From assembly GCA_902599495.1 (NCBI GenBank), contig CACKFY010000004.1:23970-87969 (forward strand): a stretch of DNA of 64,000 nucleotides, read 5' to 3'. Origin of the DNA: an uncultured Pelagibacteraceae bacterium. Lineage in GTDB: Bacteria; Pseudomonadota; Alphaproteobacteria; Pelagibacterales; Pelagibacteraceae. The translations under genes and the position numbers were made by a program. Positions 41,724 through 50,033 of the stretch are shown here, in pieces; the stretch's first letter is position 1; each line of letters begins with the position of its first letter. A model generated the notes under the pieces. The model saw only the letters and a list, made by a program, of their open reading frames with translations, made no database searches and had not been told where the DNA came from.

Positions 41724-42972
41724 TTGCTTTTTTTCCAATTAATTTAAAATAAATAATCATAAATGCTAAAAGCAACATAACTATAACAATTGAGACAGCT
41801 GACCCCATACCAATATCTGAAACAGCAAACCCTTGCTGATAAACATTTATAGGTAACGTTCTTGTTCCGGATGCTCCGCCAGTTAATAAAAAAATATCTT
41901 CAAATTTATTAAAGTTCCAAATAAATCTAATCATAAACAAAATAGAAATTATCGCTGTAATTTGAGGAAGTGTAATATGTATAAATTTTTTAACTGGGCT
42001 TGCTCCATCTACTTCGGCTGCTTCATACAAACTTTTTGGAATAGCTTGTAACCTTGCTAAGATGAATAGAAAAGCTAGAGGAAAATAACGCCAAATCTCA
42101 AAAAATATAACTGTCGTTAATGCCAGCCTCAATTTGAAATCAAATCCCAAAACGCTTATTGTAATATATTTTTGGCCTAATAAATTAATTGGAGACTCAA
42201 TAATATTAAAATTGACCAATAGAGCATTTAAAGTTCCACTATTAGGATCTAGTAATAATGTCCAAGTATAAGCTAATGCAACAACAGGGCCTACATATGG
42301 GAAAAGAAGAATGCCACGCATATAAGATCGTCCTTGAATGTTTTGATTTACCAACTGCGCTGCTAAAATCCCAAAAATTATTGCTCCCACTGTACCAAAA
42401 AAAGTGAAGTAAAATGTAGTTAAAAGTAACTCAACAAAATTATTTTCGTAAAAAACTTTTTTAAAATTTTCTAGTGTAAAATTTGTTGTTACTAATGGAT
42501 TATCTGACTTTCCACTTAAAATTGGTTTTTGAGATTTTATTATTTCTTTTTCAATTTTTTCACCATTAATATTTTTCAAAATTATTTCAAAATTTTCTTT
42601 ATATTTCGCTTCCCAGTTTCCAAAATCACAAATAATCTTTTTTGATTTAAAATTACATCTTGGATCCAAATTTAATAGTGAAATATTTTTAGGAAATTTA
42701 TCTTGGAACTTAACATTTCTAATTTCTTGAATTAATGAACTATTTCTTAACTTATAAATAACTTTTAATTCTGACCCATCATCAGAAATAGATTTAACGA
42801 TTTTTTTAGCTCTAGGTTCTGGAATTCTTATATCTTTTAACTCAATATCTTTAAAACTTATCCAAATATTTGCAAATATTGGAAATAAAACGATTGCAAA
42901 AACTAATAAAACTGCAGGTAAGACTAAAGTATAAGCAGTTCTTTTTTCTAATTTTGATAATGTGTTACTCAT
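41713..42972 (-). CDS. Sugar ABC transporter permease (MalF/AglF-type) with periplasmic insert
   Basis: A 419-aa permease. After the first helix (TLVLPAVLLVFAIVLFPIFANIWISF) there is a periplasmic insert of about 110 residues with KVIYKLRNSSLIQEIRNV and CNFKSKKIICDFGNW, resembling a DUF11-like beta-sandwich, then the permease domain with EAA loop EAAEVDGASPVKKFIHI near residue 315. The insert has a cysteine pair that could form a disulfide. MalF of E. coli has a periplasmic domain at a similar point that contacts the binding protein, so a docking role is plausible. Confidence 0.8.
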   Translation of the reverse strand: MSNTLSKLEKRTAYTLVLPAVLLVFAIVLFPIFANIWISFKDIELKDIRIPEPRAKKIVKSISDDGSELKVIYKLRNSSLIQEIRNVKFQDKFPKNISLLNLDPRCNFKSKKIICDFGNWEAKYKENFEIILKNINGEKIEKEIIKSQKPILSGKSDNPLVTTNFTLENFKKVFYENNFVELLLTTFYFTFFGTVGAIIFGILAAQLVNQNIQGRSYMRGILLFPYVGPVVALAYTWTLLLDPNSGTLNALLVNFNIIESPINLLGQKYITISVLGFDFKLRLALTTVIFFEIWRYFPLAFLFILARLQAIPKSLYEAAEVDGASPVKKFIHITLPQITAIISILFMIRFIWNFNKFEDIFLLTGGASGTRTLPINVYQQGFAVSDIGMGSAVSIVIVMLLLAFMIIYFKLIGKKANEI

Positions 42973-42980
42973 AAATAAAA

Positions 42981-43005
42981 AGCGGATAATAAAGTATTAT
43001 CCGCT
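42981..43005 (-). terminator. Terminator-like hairpin between sugar-binding protein and permease
   Basis: On the minus strand a 10-bp perfect stem (AGCGGATAAT / ATTATCCGCT), 5-nt loop, then TTTTTATTT that runs straight into the permease ATG 8 nt later. It both attenuates transcription and occupies the place where a ribosome binding site would be. Confidence 0.8.
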
Positions 43006-43021
43006 CTTTATAAAATTATTT

Positions 43022-44344
43022 TTAAAACTTAGCTAATTCAGCGTTTATTTTTTTAACCGCTTCATCAACTGAGATTTGATCATCTATATATTCTCTAGTG
43101 ATTCTATTTAAGAACTGAGAATTAATGATCTTCGATGCTCTTGAAAGTTCACCCTCTTTAACTCCCCATCTGTTTGCGGTATCTAAACCAGCAACAATGT
43201 TATCAATAACATCTGCAGAATAAAGATCAGTCAGTGGTGCCTTTCTATCAACACCTACAGGTAATTTGCTCCATGCTTTTGTGTAAGCGTTTGGATCGCT
43301 TTTATTTCCTCTTCTTACAGGAAATTTTCCCTCAGGAGCAATTCCTAATGTTGCTGTATACCCTTCACTCATTGAGTATTCTATAAATTTTTTAGCTTCA
43401 TCGGTGTCTGCATCTGCTGTTATTCCAAAGTATCTTACATCAGCCCAAGCAGCTCCCTTTTTATTATTTGGTCCACTAAAATTAGTAATAAAACCAGTTT
43501 TAGATGCCAACTCTGGTGATGTAGGGTCGCTATTTATTGTTGGAGGAGCAGAGTCTCTTAATCCTGCTAATTCATCCATTATAAATGGAGACCAAATAAC
43601 CATTGGGGTTTTTCCAGCGAAATATAAAGCTCTAGATTGTTTCCAAAACAATTCTCCAGGAGGACTTGCTTTAGCAATTACTTTATAAAATTCTAAGGAA
43701 TTCTTTAAAGCTTTACCTTGCTTTTTAGTTCCACCCTTTTTAACAAAGTTAACTCCATTTGCTAAAAGCACATGCTCAAGCACTTGGCTCATAAAGTTTT
43801 CATCTGTTTTAGTAGCAGCTACAAAGCCAAACATGTCATTACTTGATAATGCGTTTACAGCTTTAACTATATTTGCATATGATGTTGGTGGTTCTAAACC
43901 AGCTTTTGCAAATAGATCTTTTCTATAAACAACCATCTGTGTCCAGCCATCAACTGGAACGGCTGCAATTTTTCCACCTTGTTTAGCCATATTTAATGCA
44001 CCTGGTGCAAATGTTTTTTTTCCTAGAGATTTAACAACATCGTTATTTGCATCTACATCTAATATGCCTGCTTCAGCCCATGGTAAAACGTATTGCAAAG
44101 TATGATAAATCACATCCGGTAGCTCTCCTGCTGCAGCTGCTGCAGTAGCTCTTGTTCCAAGATCTTTTTCTTCAACGGGTATTACTTCAACGCTAATACC
44201 TGTTTTTGCTTCAAAAGCCTTAGCCATTGTTTTTTGTTTTTCCATTCTTTCTGGCTGAACCTCAGTAGTCCAGAACGTAATTCCGGCGTAACTTGAAGTA
44301 ATAAAAAATGAAAAAGCAAATATGTATATTAATATTTTTCTCAT
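43022..44344 (-). CDS. Sugar ABC transporter, periplasmic binding protein
   Basis: A 440-aa SBP type 1 protein with signal peptide MRKILIYIFAFSFFITSSYA and the mature start GITFWTTEVQPERMEKQK. TRATAAAAAGELPDVIYHT, VPVDGWTQMVVYRKDLF and the WSPFIMDELAGL stretch are typical of oligosaccharide or alpha-glucoside binders. It is the first gene of the minus-strand arm, divergent from the ATPase with 164 bp between starts, and is followed by a strong hairpin. Ligand inferred from the GH13_18 enzyme in the same cassette: sucrose, glucosylglycerol or glucosylglycerate. Confidence 0.83.
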   Translation of the reverse strand: MRKILIYIFAFSFFITSSYAGITFWTTEVQPERMEKQKTMAKAFEAKTGISVEVIPVEEKDLGTRATAAAAAGELPDVIYHTLQYVLPWAEAGILDVDANNDVVKSLGKKTFAPGALNMAKQGGKIAAVPVDGWTQMVVYRKDLFAKAGLEPPTSYANIVKAVNALSSNDMFGFVAATKTDENFMSQVLEHVLLANGVNFVKKGGTKKQGKALKNSLEFYKVIAKASPPGELFWKQSRALYFAGKTPMVIWSPFIMDELAGLRDSAPPTINSDPTSPELASKTGFITNFSGPNNKKGAAWADVRYFGITADADTDEAKKFIEYSMSEGYTATLGIAPEGKFPVRRGNKSDPNAYTKAWSKLPVGVDRKAPLTDLYSADVIDNIVAGLDTANRWGVKEGELSRASKIINSQFLNRITREYIDDQISVDEAVKKINAELAKF

Positions 44345-44508
44345 TATGATCCCCCTCTATATTTTTTATAAAAATCTACCAAATTTGCCGATATAATAAA
44401 ACCTTTAAAAAAAAATCTGGCAGGTACGCAAATTTTACATTAACGTTGTTTTTGGTTTAAAATTAAATCTAAAATATTGAAACTAAACTCTGAGTTGAAA
44501 ATTTATTT
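44345..44508. promoter_or_regulatory. Divergent promoter region of the sugar cassette
   Basis: 164 bp between the binding-protein gene (minus) and the ATPase gene (plus). Very A+T-rich with several TATAAT-like hexamers, for example TATAATAAAA near 44392, but no palindromic operator I can defend and no regulator gene in the cassette. Confidence 0.4.
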
Positions 44509-45561
44509 ATGGCATCTATCGAACTTAAAAATATCGAAAAAAGTTTCGGATCAAACAAGGTAATAAATAAATTTGATATTAAAATAAACGATGGAGAATT
44601 TATTGTTTTGGTTGGTCCATCAGGTTGTGGAAAGTCTACACTCTTAAGAATGATCTCAGGTTTAGAAACAGTTGATAAAGGAGAAATTTATTTAGATAAC
44701 AAGATTATAAATAATCTAATTCCTTCTAAACGTGAAATTGCAATGGTTTTTCAATCCTATGCTTTGTATCCCCACATGAGTGTTTTCGAGAATATGGCTT
44801 TTGGCTTAAAAATGGAAAAAATTTCAAAAAGTGAAATTAATCAAAAAGTTAATAATGCTGCAGCGACTCTTCAAATAGAGGATTTGCTTGAAAGGAAACC
44901 TAAACAGCTATCAGGAGGACAAAGACAAAGAGTTGCAATTGGGAGAGCGATCACAAGGAGTCCTAAAGTTTTCTTATTTGATGAACCATTATCAAATCTA
45001 GATGCTGCTTTAAGATCTGAAATGAGAGTTGAAATATCTAAGCTTCATAAAAAAATGAATTCAAATATAATCTATGTAACGCATGATCAAGTTGAAGCGA
45101 TGACATTAGCTGATAGAATTGTAGTTCTAAACAAAGGAAATATCGAACAATATGGAACACCTAATGAGATTTATTCAGATCCAAATAATATTTTTGTTGC
45201 AGAATTTATTGGATCTCCAAAAATGAATATCATTAAGATTAATAAAGAGTACATTGTTAACTCAAATACTTTTCAATTATTCAATAATAAAATAACTTTT
45301 AACAATTTAAAATTTGAAGATGAGATTTATATGGGTATTAGACCTGAGGATATAAGCTTAGAAAGCAATCATGAAATCCAGTTAGAAGTAACAATTGATC
45401 TTGTAGAAAATTTAGGTTTTGAAAAAATTATTTATTCTAAGATTTCAAAAAATCAAATTATAATTAAATCATCAAAAAATATAAATAATGACTCACTCAA
45501 AGTTTCTTTTTCAAAGGAAAAAGTATTTCTTTTTAATAAGGAAAAAAAAAGGATTAGGTAA
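44509..45561 (+). CDS. Sugar ABC transporter, ATP-binding protein (MalK/UgpC-type)
   Basis: A 350-aa ATPase with all motifs intact: Walker [10 protein letters not shown] near residue 38, signature [14 protein letters not shown] near 134, Walker [14 protein letters not shown] near 155, H-loop [14 protein letters not shown] near 190 and a TOBE regulatory domain. It energises the importer encoded on the opposite strand of the same cassette. It is followed at 26 bp by the phosphorylase gene. The last 60 residues are more lysine/asparagine-rich and poorly conserved, as in many TOBE domains. Confidence 0.87.
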   Translation: MASIELKNIEKSFGSNKVINKFDIKINDGEFIVLVGPSGCGKSTLLRMISGLETVDKGEIYLDNKIINNLIPSKREIAMVFQSYALYPHMSVFENMAFGLKMEKISKSEINQKVNNAAATLQIEDLLERKPKQLSGGQRQRVAIGRAITRSPKVFLFDEPLSNLDAALRSEMRVEISKLHKKMNSNIIYVTHDQVEAMTLADRIVVLNKGNIEQYGTPNEIYSDPNNIFVAEFIGSPKMNIIKINKEYIVNSNTFQLFNNKITFNNLKFEDEIYMGIRPEDISLESNHEIQLEVTIDLVENLGFEKIIYSKISKNQIIIKSSKNINNDSLKVSFSKEKVFLFNKEKKRIR

Positions 45562-45587
45562 GTTCATTAAAATAAAAAATATTATTA

Positions 45588-47309
45588 ATGTTAGCTCAGA
45601 ATTACAAAAAAAAAATAAGATCTAAACTAAACAATATATACAAAAAATCTTTACCTAAAAATGATATTTATAAGTTTGAAGATGAAATTATTCAAATAAT
45701 TAAAAATTTTAATAAAAAAAATTCAAAAAGAAAAAAAAATATTTCTGAGAAAACTTCTCTAGTAATTTGTTATGGCGATAGTATTTATTTAAATAAAAAA
45801 AGTTCAATTTCATTATTTAAAACTTTTTTTCAAAAAAAATTAAAAAAATATTTTAATACAATACACTTTTTACCCTTTTATCCTTCGAGTAGTGATAGTG
45901 GTTTTTCTGTAAAAGATCATTATAAAATTGAAAAAAAACTTGGTAGTTGGTCTGATATAAAAAAAATTTCAAAGTCTAATGACATTATGGCTGATATGGT
46001 CATTAATCACTCATCGGCAAGAGGTCTGTGGTTTAGAAACTTTTTAAAAAATAAAAGTCCAGGAAAAAATTATTTTTTAAAAGTTGACTCTAAATTTAAT
46101 ACTTCAAAAGTAGTTCGACCAAGAGATCATAAATTATTAAAAAAAATTAATTTTTTTAACAAAAAAGAATACCTTTGGAGAACCTTTAGTTCAGATCAAT
46201 TGGATCTGAATTTTAAAAATCCATCTGTTTTATTAAGATTTATAAAAATAATGATTAATCTTATTAATCATGGTGTAACTATTTTTAGGCTGGATGCAAT
46301 TGCATATCTCTGGAAAGAAAGTGGTACAAAATGCATTAATTTGAAACAAACGCATGAAATAATCAAACTTTTAAAGCAAATTAGTATTTCACTAAATGTA
46401 GAAACCACAATTGTTACTGAAACAAATTTGCCTGAAAAAGAAAATCTCAGTTATTTTGGTAAAAATGATGAGGCTAATTGGATTTATAATTTTTCTCTCC
46501 CACCATTATTGATTCATGCGTTTTTATTTGAAAATAGTTCATACTTAAATCAATGGAGCAAAAAACTTCCAATCGCAAAAAAAGGAAATAGTTATTTAAA
46601 TTTTATATCATCTCATGATGGAATTGGTATTAGACCCACAGAGGGAATATTTAAGAAAAAAACATTAAACATATTTCTTAAAAGATTAAAAAAAAATGGA
46701 TCAAAATTTTCATATAGAAAAGTAAAGAATAAGACAAAAAAAGTCTATGAAGCAAATATAACTGTTTTCGATGCGCTTAAAAAATCAGATACTGATTCTA
46801 AAGGTGAATTTCTTTTAGAAAGATACGTTTCCGCACATTCTATTATTATGTCTTTTGAAGGTATCCCCGCAGTATATTTTAACTCCTTGTTTGGAAAATC
46901 TAATGATGAAGCTAAATATATAATAACTGGAAATAAAAGAGACGTTAACAGATATAAATGGAATTATAAAAATATTTCAAAAAAACTAGATAATAAAAAT
47001 TCCAAACAAAGTATATTTTTTCAGAAAATTTCCAATCTGCTTAGTATTAGAAGAAAACAAAAAGCATTTCATCCAAATGCCTCAAGACAGAATATAAACC
47101 TTGGCTCAAAAATTTTTTCATTCAAAAGAATAAGCATTGATAGAAAGCAAACTGTAATTTGTATTACAAATTTGTCATCAATAACCCAAAAAGCGCACCT
47201 TGATAAAGTTTATTACAATTGGAAAAATTTAATCGGATCTAAAATTAAAGTTAACAATAAACTTTTAATATTAAAGCCTTTTGAAACAATTTGGTTAAGC
47301 AATAGATAG
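45588..47309 (+). CDS. GH13_18-type glycoside phosphorylase (sucrose/glucosylglycerate phosphorylase-like)
   Basis: A 573-aa very Lys-rich alpha-amylase-fold enzyme. FLPFYPSSSDSGFSVKDHY near residue 98, VINHSSARGLWF near 140, the nucleophile in RLDAIAYLWKESGTKC near 230, acid/base Glu in TETNLPEKENLSYFG near 282 and transition-state Asp in SHDGIGIRP near 346 mark subfamily GH13_18, whose members split sucrose, sucrose-6-phosphate, glucosylglycerol or glucosylglycerate with phosphate to give glucose-1-phosphate. No signal peptide, so it works on imported substrate. An E. coli parallel is ycjM with its ABC genes. Exact substrate is undecided; glucosylglycerate is attractive given gpgS nearby. 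Confidence 0.8.
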   Translation: MLAQNYKKKIRSKLNNIYKKSLPKNDIYKFEDEIIQIIKNFNKKNSKRKKNISEKTSLVICYGDSIYLNKKSSISLFKTFFQKKLKKYFNTIHFLPFYPSSSDSGFSVKDHYKIEKKLGSWSDIKKISKSNDIMADMVINHSSARGLWFRNFLKNKSPGKNYFLKVDSKFNTSKVVRPRDHKLLKKINFFNKKEYLWRTFSSDQLDLNFKNPSVLLRFIKIMINLINHGVTIFRLDAIAYLWKESGTKCINLKQTHEIIKLLKQISISLNVETTIVTETNLPEKENLSYFGKNDEANWIYNFSLPPLLIHAFLFENSSYLNQWSKKLPIAKKGNSYLNFISSHDGIGIRPTEGIFKKKTLNIFLKRLKKNGSKFSYRKVKNKTKKVYEANITVFDALKKSDTDSKGEFLLERYVSAHSIIMSFEGIPAVYFNSLFGKSNDEAKYIITGNKRDVNRYKWNYKNISKKLDNKNSKQSIFFQKISNLLSIRRKQKAFHPNASRQNINLGSKIFSFKRISIDRKQTVICITNLSSITQKAHLDKVYYNWKNLIGSKIKVNNKLLILKPFETIWLSNR

Positions 47310-47311
47310 AC

Positions 47312-47351
47312 ATTTTAAATCCTTTGTGTCTACCAATTTCACCACGGGGGC
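47312..47351 (-). repeat. Remnant 5' half of tRNA-Leu (distal direct repeat)
   Basis: The minus strand reads GCCCCCGTGGTGAAATTGGT and on into the anticodon loop, then stops resembling a tRNA. It matches the 5' half of tRNA-Leu(TAA) at 38 of 40 bases; the two changes are acceptor position 5 (C for T) and loop position 32 (T for C). With no 3' half it cannot fold as a tRNA, so it is a remnant or att site, not a gene. Confidence 0.85.
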
Positions 47352-47383
47352 ATTATTTTTCACTGACATATTTAAGCTAAGTT

Positions 47384-48226
47384 TTAACCTTTTACAACTC
47401 TGTGTTTTTGCTTTCCTAACTTATCAATACCAAGAGTTAATTCTTCTCCACCTTTTAAAAATCTAGGTGGTTTCATATTTTCTCCAACTCCATTAGGTGT
47501 TCCAGTGCAGCAGATGTCTCCTGGGTATAAAGTCATGCAGTGACTCATGTAAGAAACAAGTTGTTCTATATTAAATATCATATCCTTCGTGTTTCCAGTT
47601 TGCATTCTCTCACCATTTACATCTAGAAACATATTAAGATTATTGTAATCTTTAACTTCGTCTTTCGTAAGAATATATGGTCCTATTGGTCCAAAGGTAT
47701 CAAAACCTTTTCCTTTATCCCATGTTAAACCTTTATTTTTCTGAAACTCTCTCTCACTTACATCTGTAACTAGAAAAAAACCAAGAACATAATCAAGAGC
47801 ATTTTTTTCCTCAACATATTTAGCTTTTTTTCCTATTACAAAACCAATCTCAACTTCCCAATCCGTTTGATTTGAATTTTTTGGAACTTCTATGTTATCG
47901 TTAGGTCCAACAATGCAATTAGTAAATTTTGAAAATATAATTGGCTCTTTAGGAATGGGTAAATTTTGTTCTGTTGCATGATCTTTAAAATTCAGACCAA
48001 TTCCTAAAAACTTCGAAGGATTATTTACGCAAGCACCTACCCTAGAGTTCGAATCAAGAGTTGGTAAATCTTTAATATTTAATTTTTTTATTTTTTCAAT
48101 AGTTTCAAAGTTTAAACTTTCAGGGTTAAGATCTGATATTGTGCTAGATAGATCTTTATATGAACCATCTTTATCAATAATTGCAGGTTTTTCTTTGCCT
48201 AAATCACCTATTCTACAAAGTTTCAT
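47384..48226 (-). CDS. Fumarylacetoacetate hydrolase (FAH) family enzyme
   Basis: A 280-aa protein with an N-terminal cap (MKLCRIGDLGKEKPAIID) and the FAH fold: FLGIGLNFKDHATEQN near residue 73, PIIFSKFTNCIVGP, DWEVEIGFVIGKKAKYV near 121 (metal-binding acid residues), VTDVSEREFQ and TGTPNGVG near 243. Family members are hydrolases, decarboxylases, isomerases or ureidoglycolate-lyase-like enzymes acting on oxo-acids; the exact reaction is not readable. It lies just outside the cassette repeat. Confidence 0.82.
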   Translation of the reverse strand: MKLCRIGDLGKEKPAIIDKDGSYKDLSSTISDLNPESLNFETIEKIKKLNIKDLPTLDSNSRVGACVNNPSKFLGIGLNFKDHATEQNLPIPKEPIIFSKFTNCIVGPNDNIEVPKNSNQTDWEVEIGFVIGKKAKYVEEKNALDYVLGFFLVTDVSEREFQKNKGLTWDKGKGFDTFGPIGPYILTKDEVKDYNNLNMFLDVNGERMQTGNTKDMIFNIEQLVSYMSHCMTLYPGDICCTGTPNGVGENMKPPRFLKGGEELTLGIDKLGKQKHRVVKG

Positions 48227-48230
48227 ATCT

Positions 48231-49142
48231 TCATTTAATTAAGTTTCTTAAACTTTTTTCTAAAATTTTTCCCTCTAATGACTTTATATTAACCTTTATG
48301 TTTTTATCAACTCTCATATCTACCCCATTTTTCCATATTCCAGCCGCCAGATGTATAATTCCTATCTCATTATTAGGAATATTTGGCTCTCTAAAAGTTT
48401 TTTCCTTTTCATCATAAACTGGAAGAAGGTGACTCGTTATCCAATTGTGGTTAATGGGTAGAAATTCAGTTTCTGCATTATCTATATAAACTGTCATATT
48501 GATAGCCAAACCCTCAGATCCAAACACTCTCCCTTTAGATAAAGTTTTTTTTAAATTTTTTTGCCAAATATCCCAGCAAGTTGAATTTTTCATTAAAGAA
48601 AAAACTCCAATATTTAAGTGAGGCGCAAAAGCAATTTTTCTAGCATCATTTTCTGAAAGCCCAGACATTTTTGCATGTTTATAATTTTGTGTTTTTATTG
48701 CTGCAAATTTTCCAAATATCCAATTAACTTTTGCTAAGCTTCTATATCCTGGGCCTATTGATTGGGTAATACCTAATTTATTTTTTTCACAAGCCTTAAA
48801 ATAATTATCAATACATTCCCATGAGTTAATCCACGCATCGCAATCAATCCATAAGTATTTATCATAATTCGGAAAATATTTTGGAATAAAGGCTCTTGAT
48901 ATTTGACTTTTTAACCACTCTTTTCCTTTTTTATAAAATGGAATCTCTATATCCCACTCAGCTTTTTTAATTTCATTAACTTGGGTATCTAATAACTCTA
49001 TTTGTTTAGAAGTTAATCCAGCATCTAATACACAAATATCAATTTTTTCACTTTGTTTAAATTTTCTTATAGAATAAATTAATTCCTCTAAAAGAGGAAA
49101 ATAATTTGAGTCTGCGAGTGTAACAATTGTTTTTTTTGTCAT
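48231..49142 (-). CDS. Glycosyltransferase, GT8-like
   Basis: A 303-aa GT-A fold glycosyltransferase without signal peptide or membrane helix. VTLADSNYFPLLEELIYSIRKF at the start, SRAFIPKYFPNYDKYLWIDCDAW with a DxD motif near residue 100, and FAPHLNIGVFSL and HLAAGIWKNG later resemble family 8 nucleotide-sugar transferases. It abuts the GT17-like gene and ends 4 bp before the FAH gene. Probably acts on a cell-surface glycan or glycolipid; acceptor unknown. Confidence 0.65.
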   Translation of the reverse strand: MTKKTIVTLADSNYFPLLEELIYSIRKFKQSEKIDICVLDAGLTSKQIELLDTQVNEIKKAEWDIEIPFYKKGKEWLKSQISRAFIPKYFPNYDKYLWIDCDAWINSWECIDNYFKACEKNKLGITQSIGPGYRSLAKVNWIFGKFAAIKTQNYKHAKMSGLSENDARKIAFAPHLNIGVFSLMKNSTCWDIWQKNLKKTLSKGRVFGSEGLAINMTVYIDNAETEFLPINHNWITSHLLPVYDEKEKTFREPNIPNNEIGIIHLAAGIWKNGVDMRVDKNIKVNIKSLEGKILEKSLRNLIK

Positions 49143-50033
49143 TTATTCAATCCAGCTAGAGAATCTCTTTTTATTTTCCTTTATATAATCTGGTAATTCA
49201 CTGCCGTCTGTAGCTTTAAGGTTTTGAGTTCCATCAAATTTTTCAGTTTTCATGTCAGCTCTAAGATTATAAATAGACTTTTTGCTTTTTATAATTTCTT
49301 CTATTTTTTTTTTTCCTAGTGGATTAATATCATATTCTCTATGATGAAGGTAAGTTCTCATTTTTTTTTCAATATCCTCGGGTGTCTTCATATTAGAAAA
49401 ATGCCATCCTCCATTATCTATAAACTTTAAGTTTGAATATTTTTTATCTGAGAATAGTACATCTATTCTCCAAAATGGATATTTTTTATCTTTAATATTT
49501 CTTAACCATTGTGGTGATTTAAGAATTTTAAATTTACAAGCTTTTGTTCCTAACCAAGGCAAATCTTCAAGTTTAAGATTAAACTTGTAATAATAAAAAT
49601 TTTGTTTAAACAAAATTATCTCATTATTTATTTCATTAATGTCTAGATTAGATAAATTAGGAATTTCATCTACGTCTGAGATAAGAACCAGATCGTCAGG
49701 GGCTGCTTTTGAAAGTCCTTTGCTAATTCCATTTCTTTGATAGTTTTCCCTTTTTAAAGCATTCATAATATATTTTGAATTTTTTTTATCTTCTGTGTCA
49801 CTATCATTTATCGTTTCTAAATTATTAGGTTCATTCTCTAAAACAATATAATTAATTTTTTTTTTAAAATTTGCGTATTTATTCATATTAAACAAAAGAT
49901 TTCTTTTTTCTCCACTATGAGTAAATTTGCTCTCAACAATTATAAATTCATCTACAAATTTATTTAAAATATTTAAACGAAGATCTATTATTAAGTCTTC
50001 ATCATAAAACATGAAACAATCGTAAATTTTCAT
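49143..50033 (-). CDS. Glycosyltransferase family 17-like protein
   Basis: A 296-aa protein whose start, KIYDCFMFYDEDLIIDLRLNIL, and the following FIIVESKFTHSGEKRNLLF are characteristic of family GT17 (beta-1,4-N-acetylglucosaminyltransferase-like). A LVLISDVDEIPNL metal motif lies near residue 115 and DNGGWHFSNM near 210. No signal peptide. Directly upstream of the GT8-like gene and overlapping the molybdopterin-binding gene stop by 4 bp. A role in surface polysaccharide or glycolipid decoration is inferred. Confidence 0.75.
   Translation of the reverse strand: MKIYDCFMFYDEDLIIDLRLNILNKFVDEFIIVESKFTHSGEKRNLLFNMNKYANFKKKINYIVLENEPNNLETINDSDTEDKKNSKYIMNALKRENYQRNGISKGLSKAAPDDLVLISDVDEIPNLSNLDINEINNEIILFKQNFYYYKFNLKLEDLPWLGTKACKFKILKSPQWLRNIKDKKYPFWRIDVLFSDKKYSNLKFIDNGGWHFSNMKTPEDIEKKMRTYLHHREYDINPLGKKKIEEIIKSKKSIYNLRADMKTEKFDGTQNLKATDGSELPDYIKENKKRFSSWIE

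Larger units (their letters stand above)
40452..47311. mobile_element. tRNA-Leu-bounded cassette for sugar/glycoside uptake and phosphorolysis
   Basis: A 6.9-kb block bounded by tRNA-Leu(TAA) and a 40-nt copy of that tRNA's 5' half. It holds one complete functional module: a binding protein, two permeases, an ATPase and a GH13_18-type phosphorylase. The phosphorylase stop is 2 bp before the distal repeat. No integrase, transposase or phage gene is left inside, so if this was an integrative element it is now a fixed or non-autonomous island. Boundaries are seen in sequence; mobility is inferred. Confidence 0.65.

Noticed and set aside
47312-47351. A second tRNA-Leu gene
   Set aside because: Only the 5' half is present; no variable arm, T arm or 3' acceptor follows. 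Treated as a repeat/att remnant.
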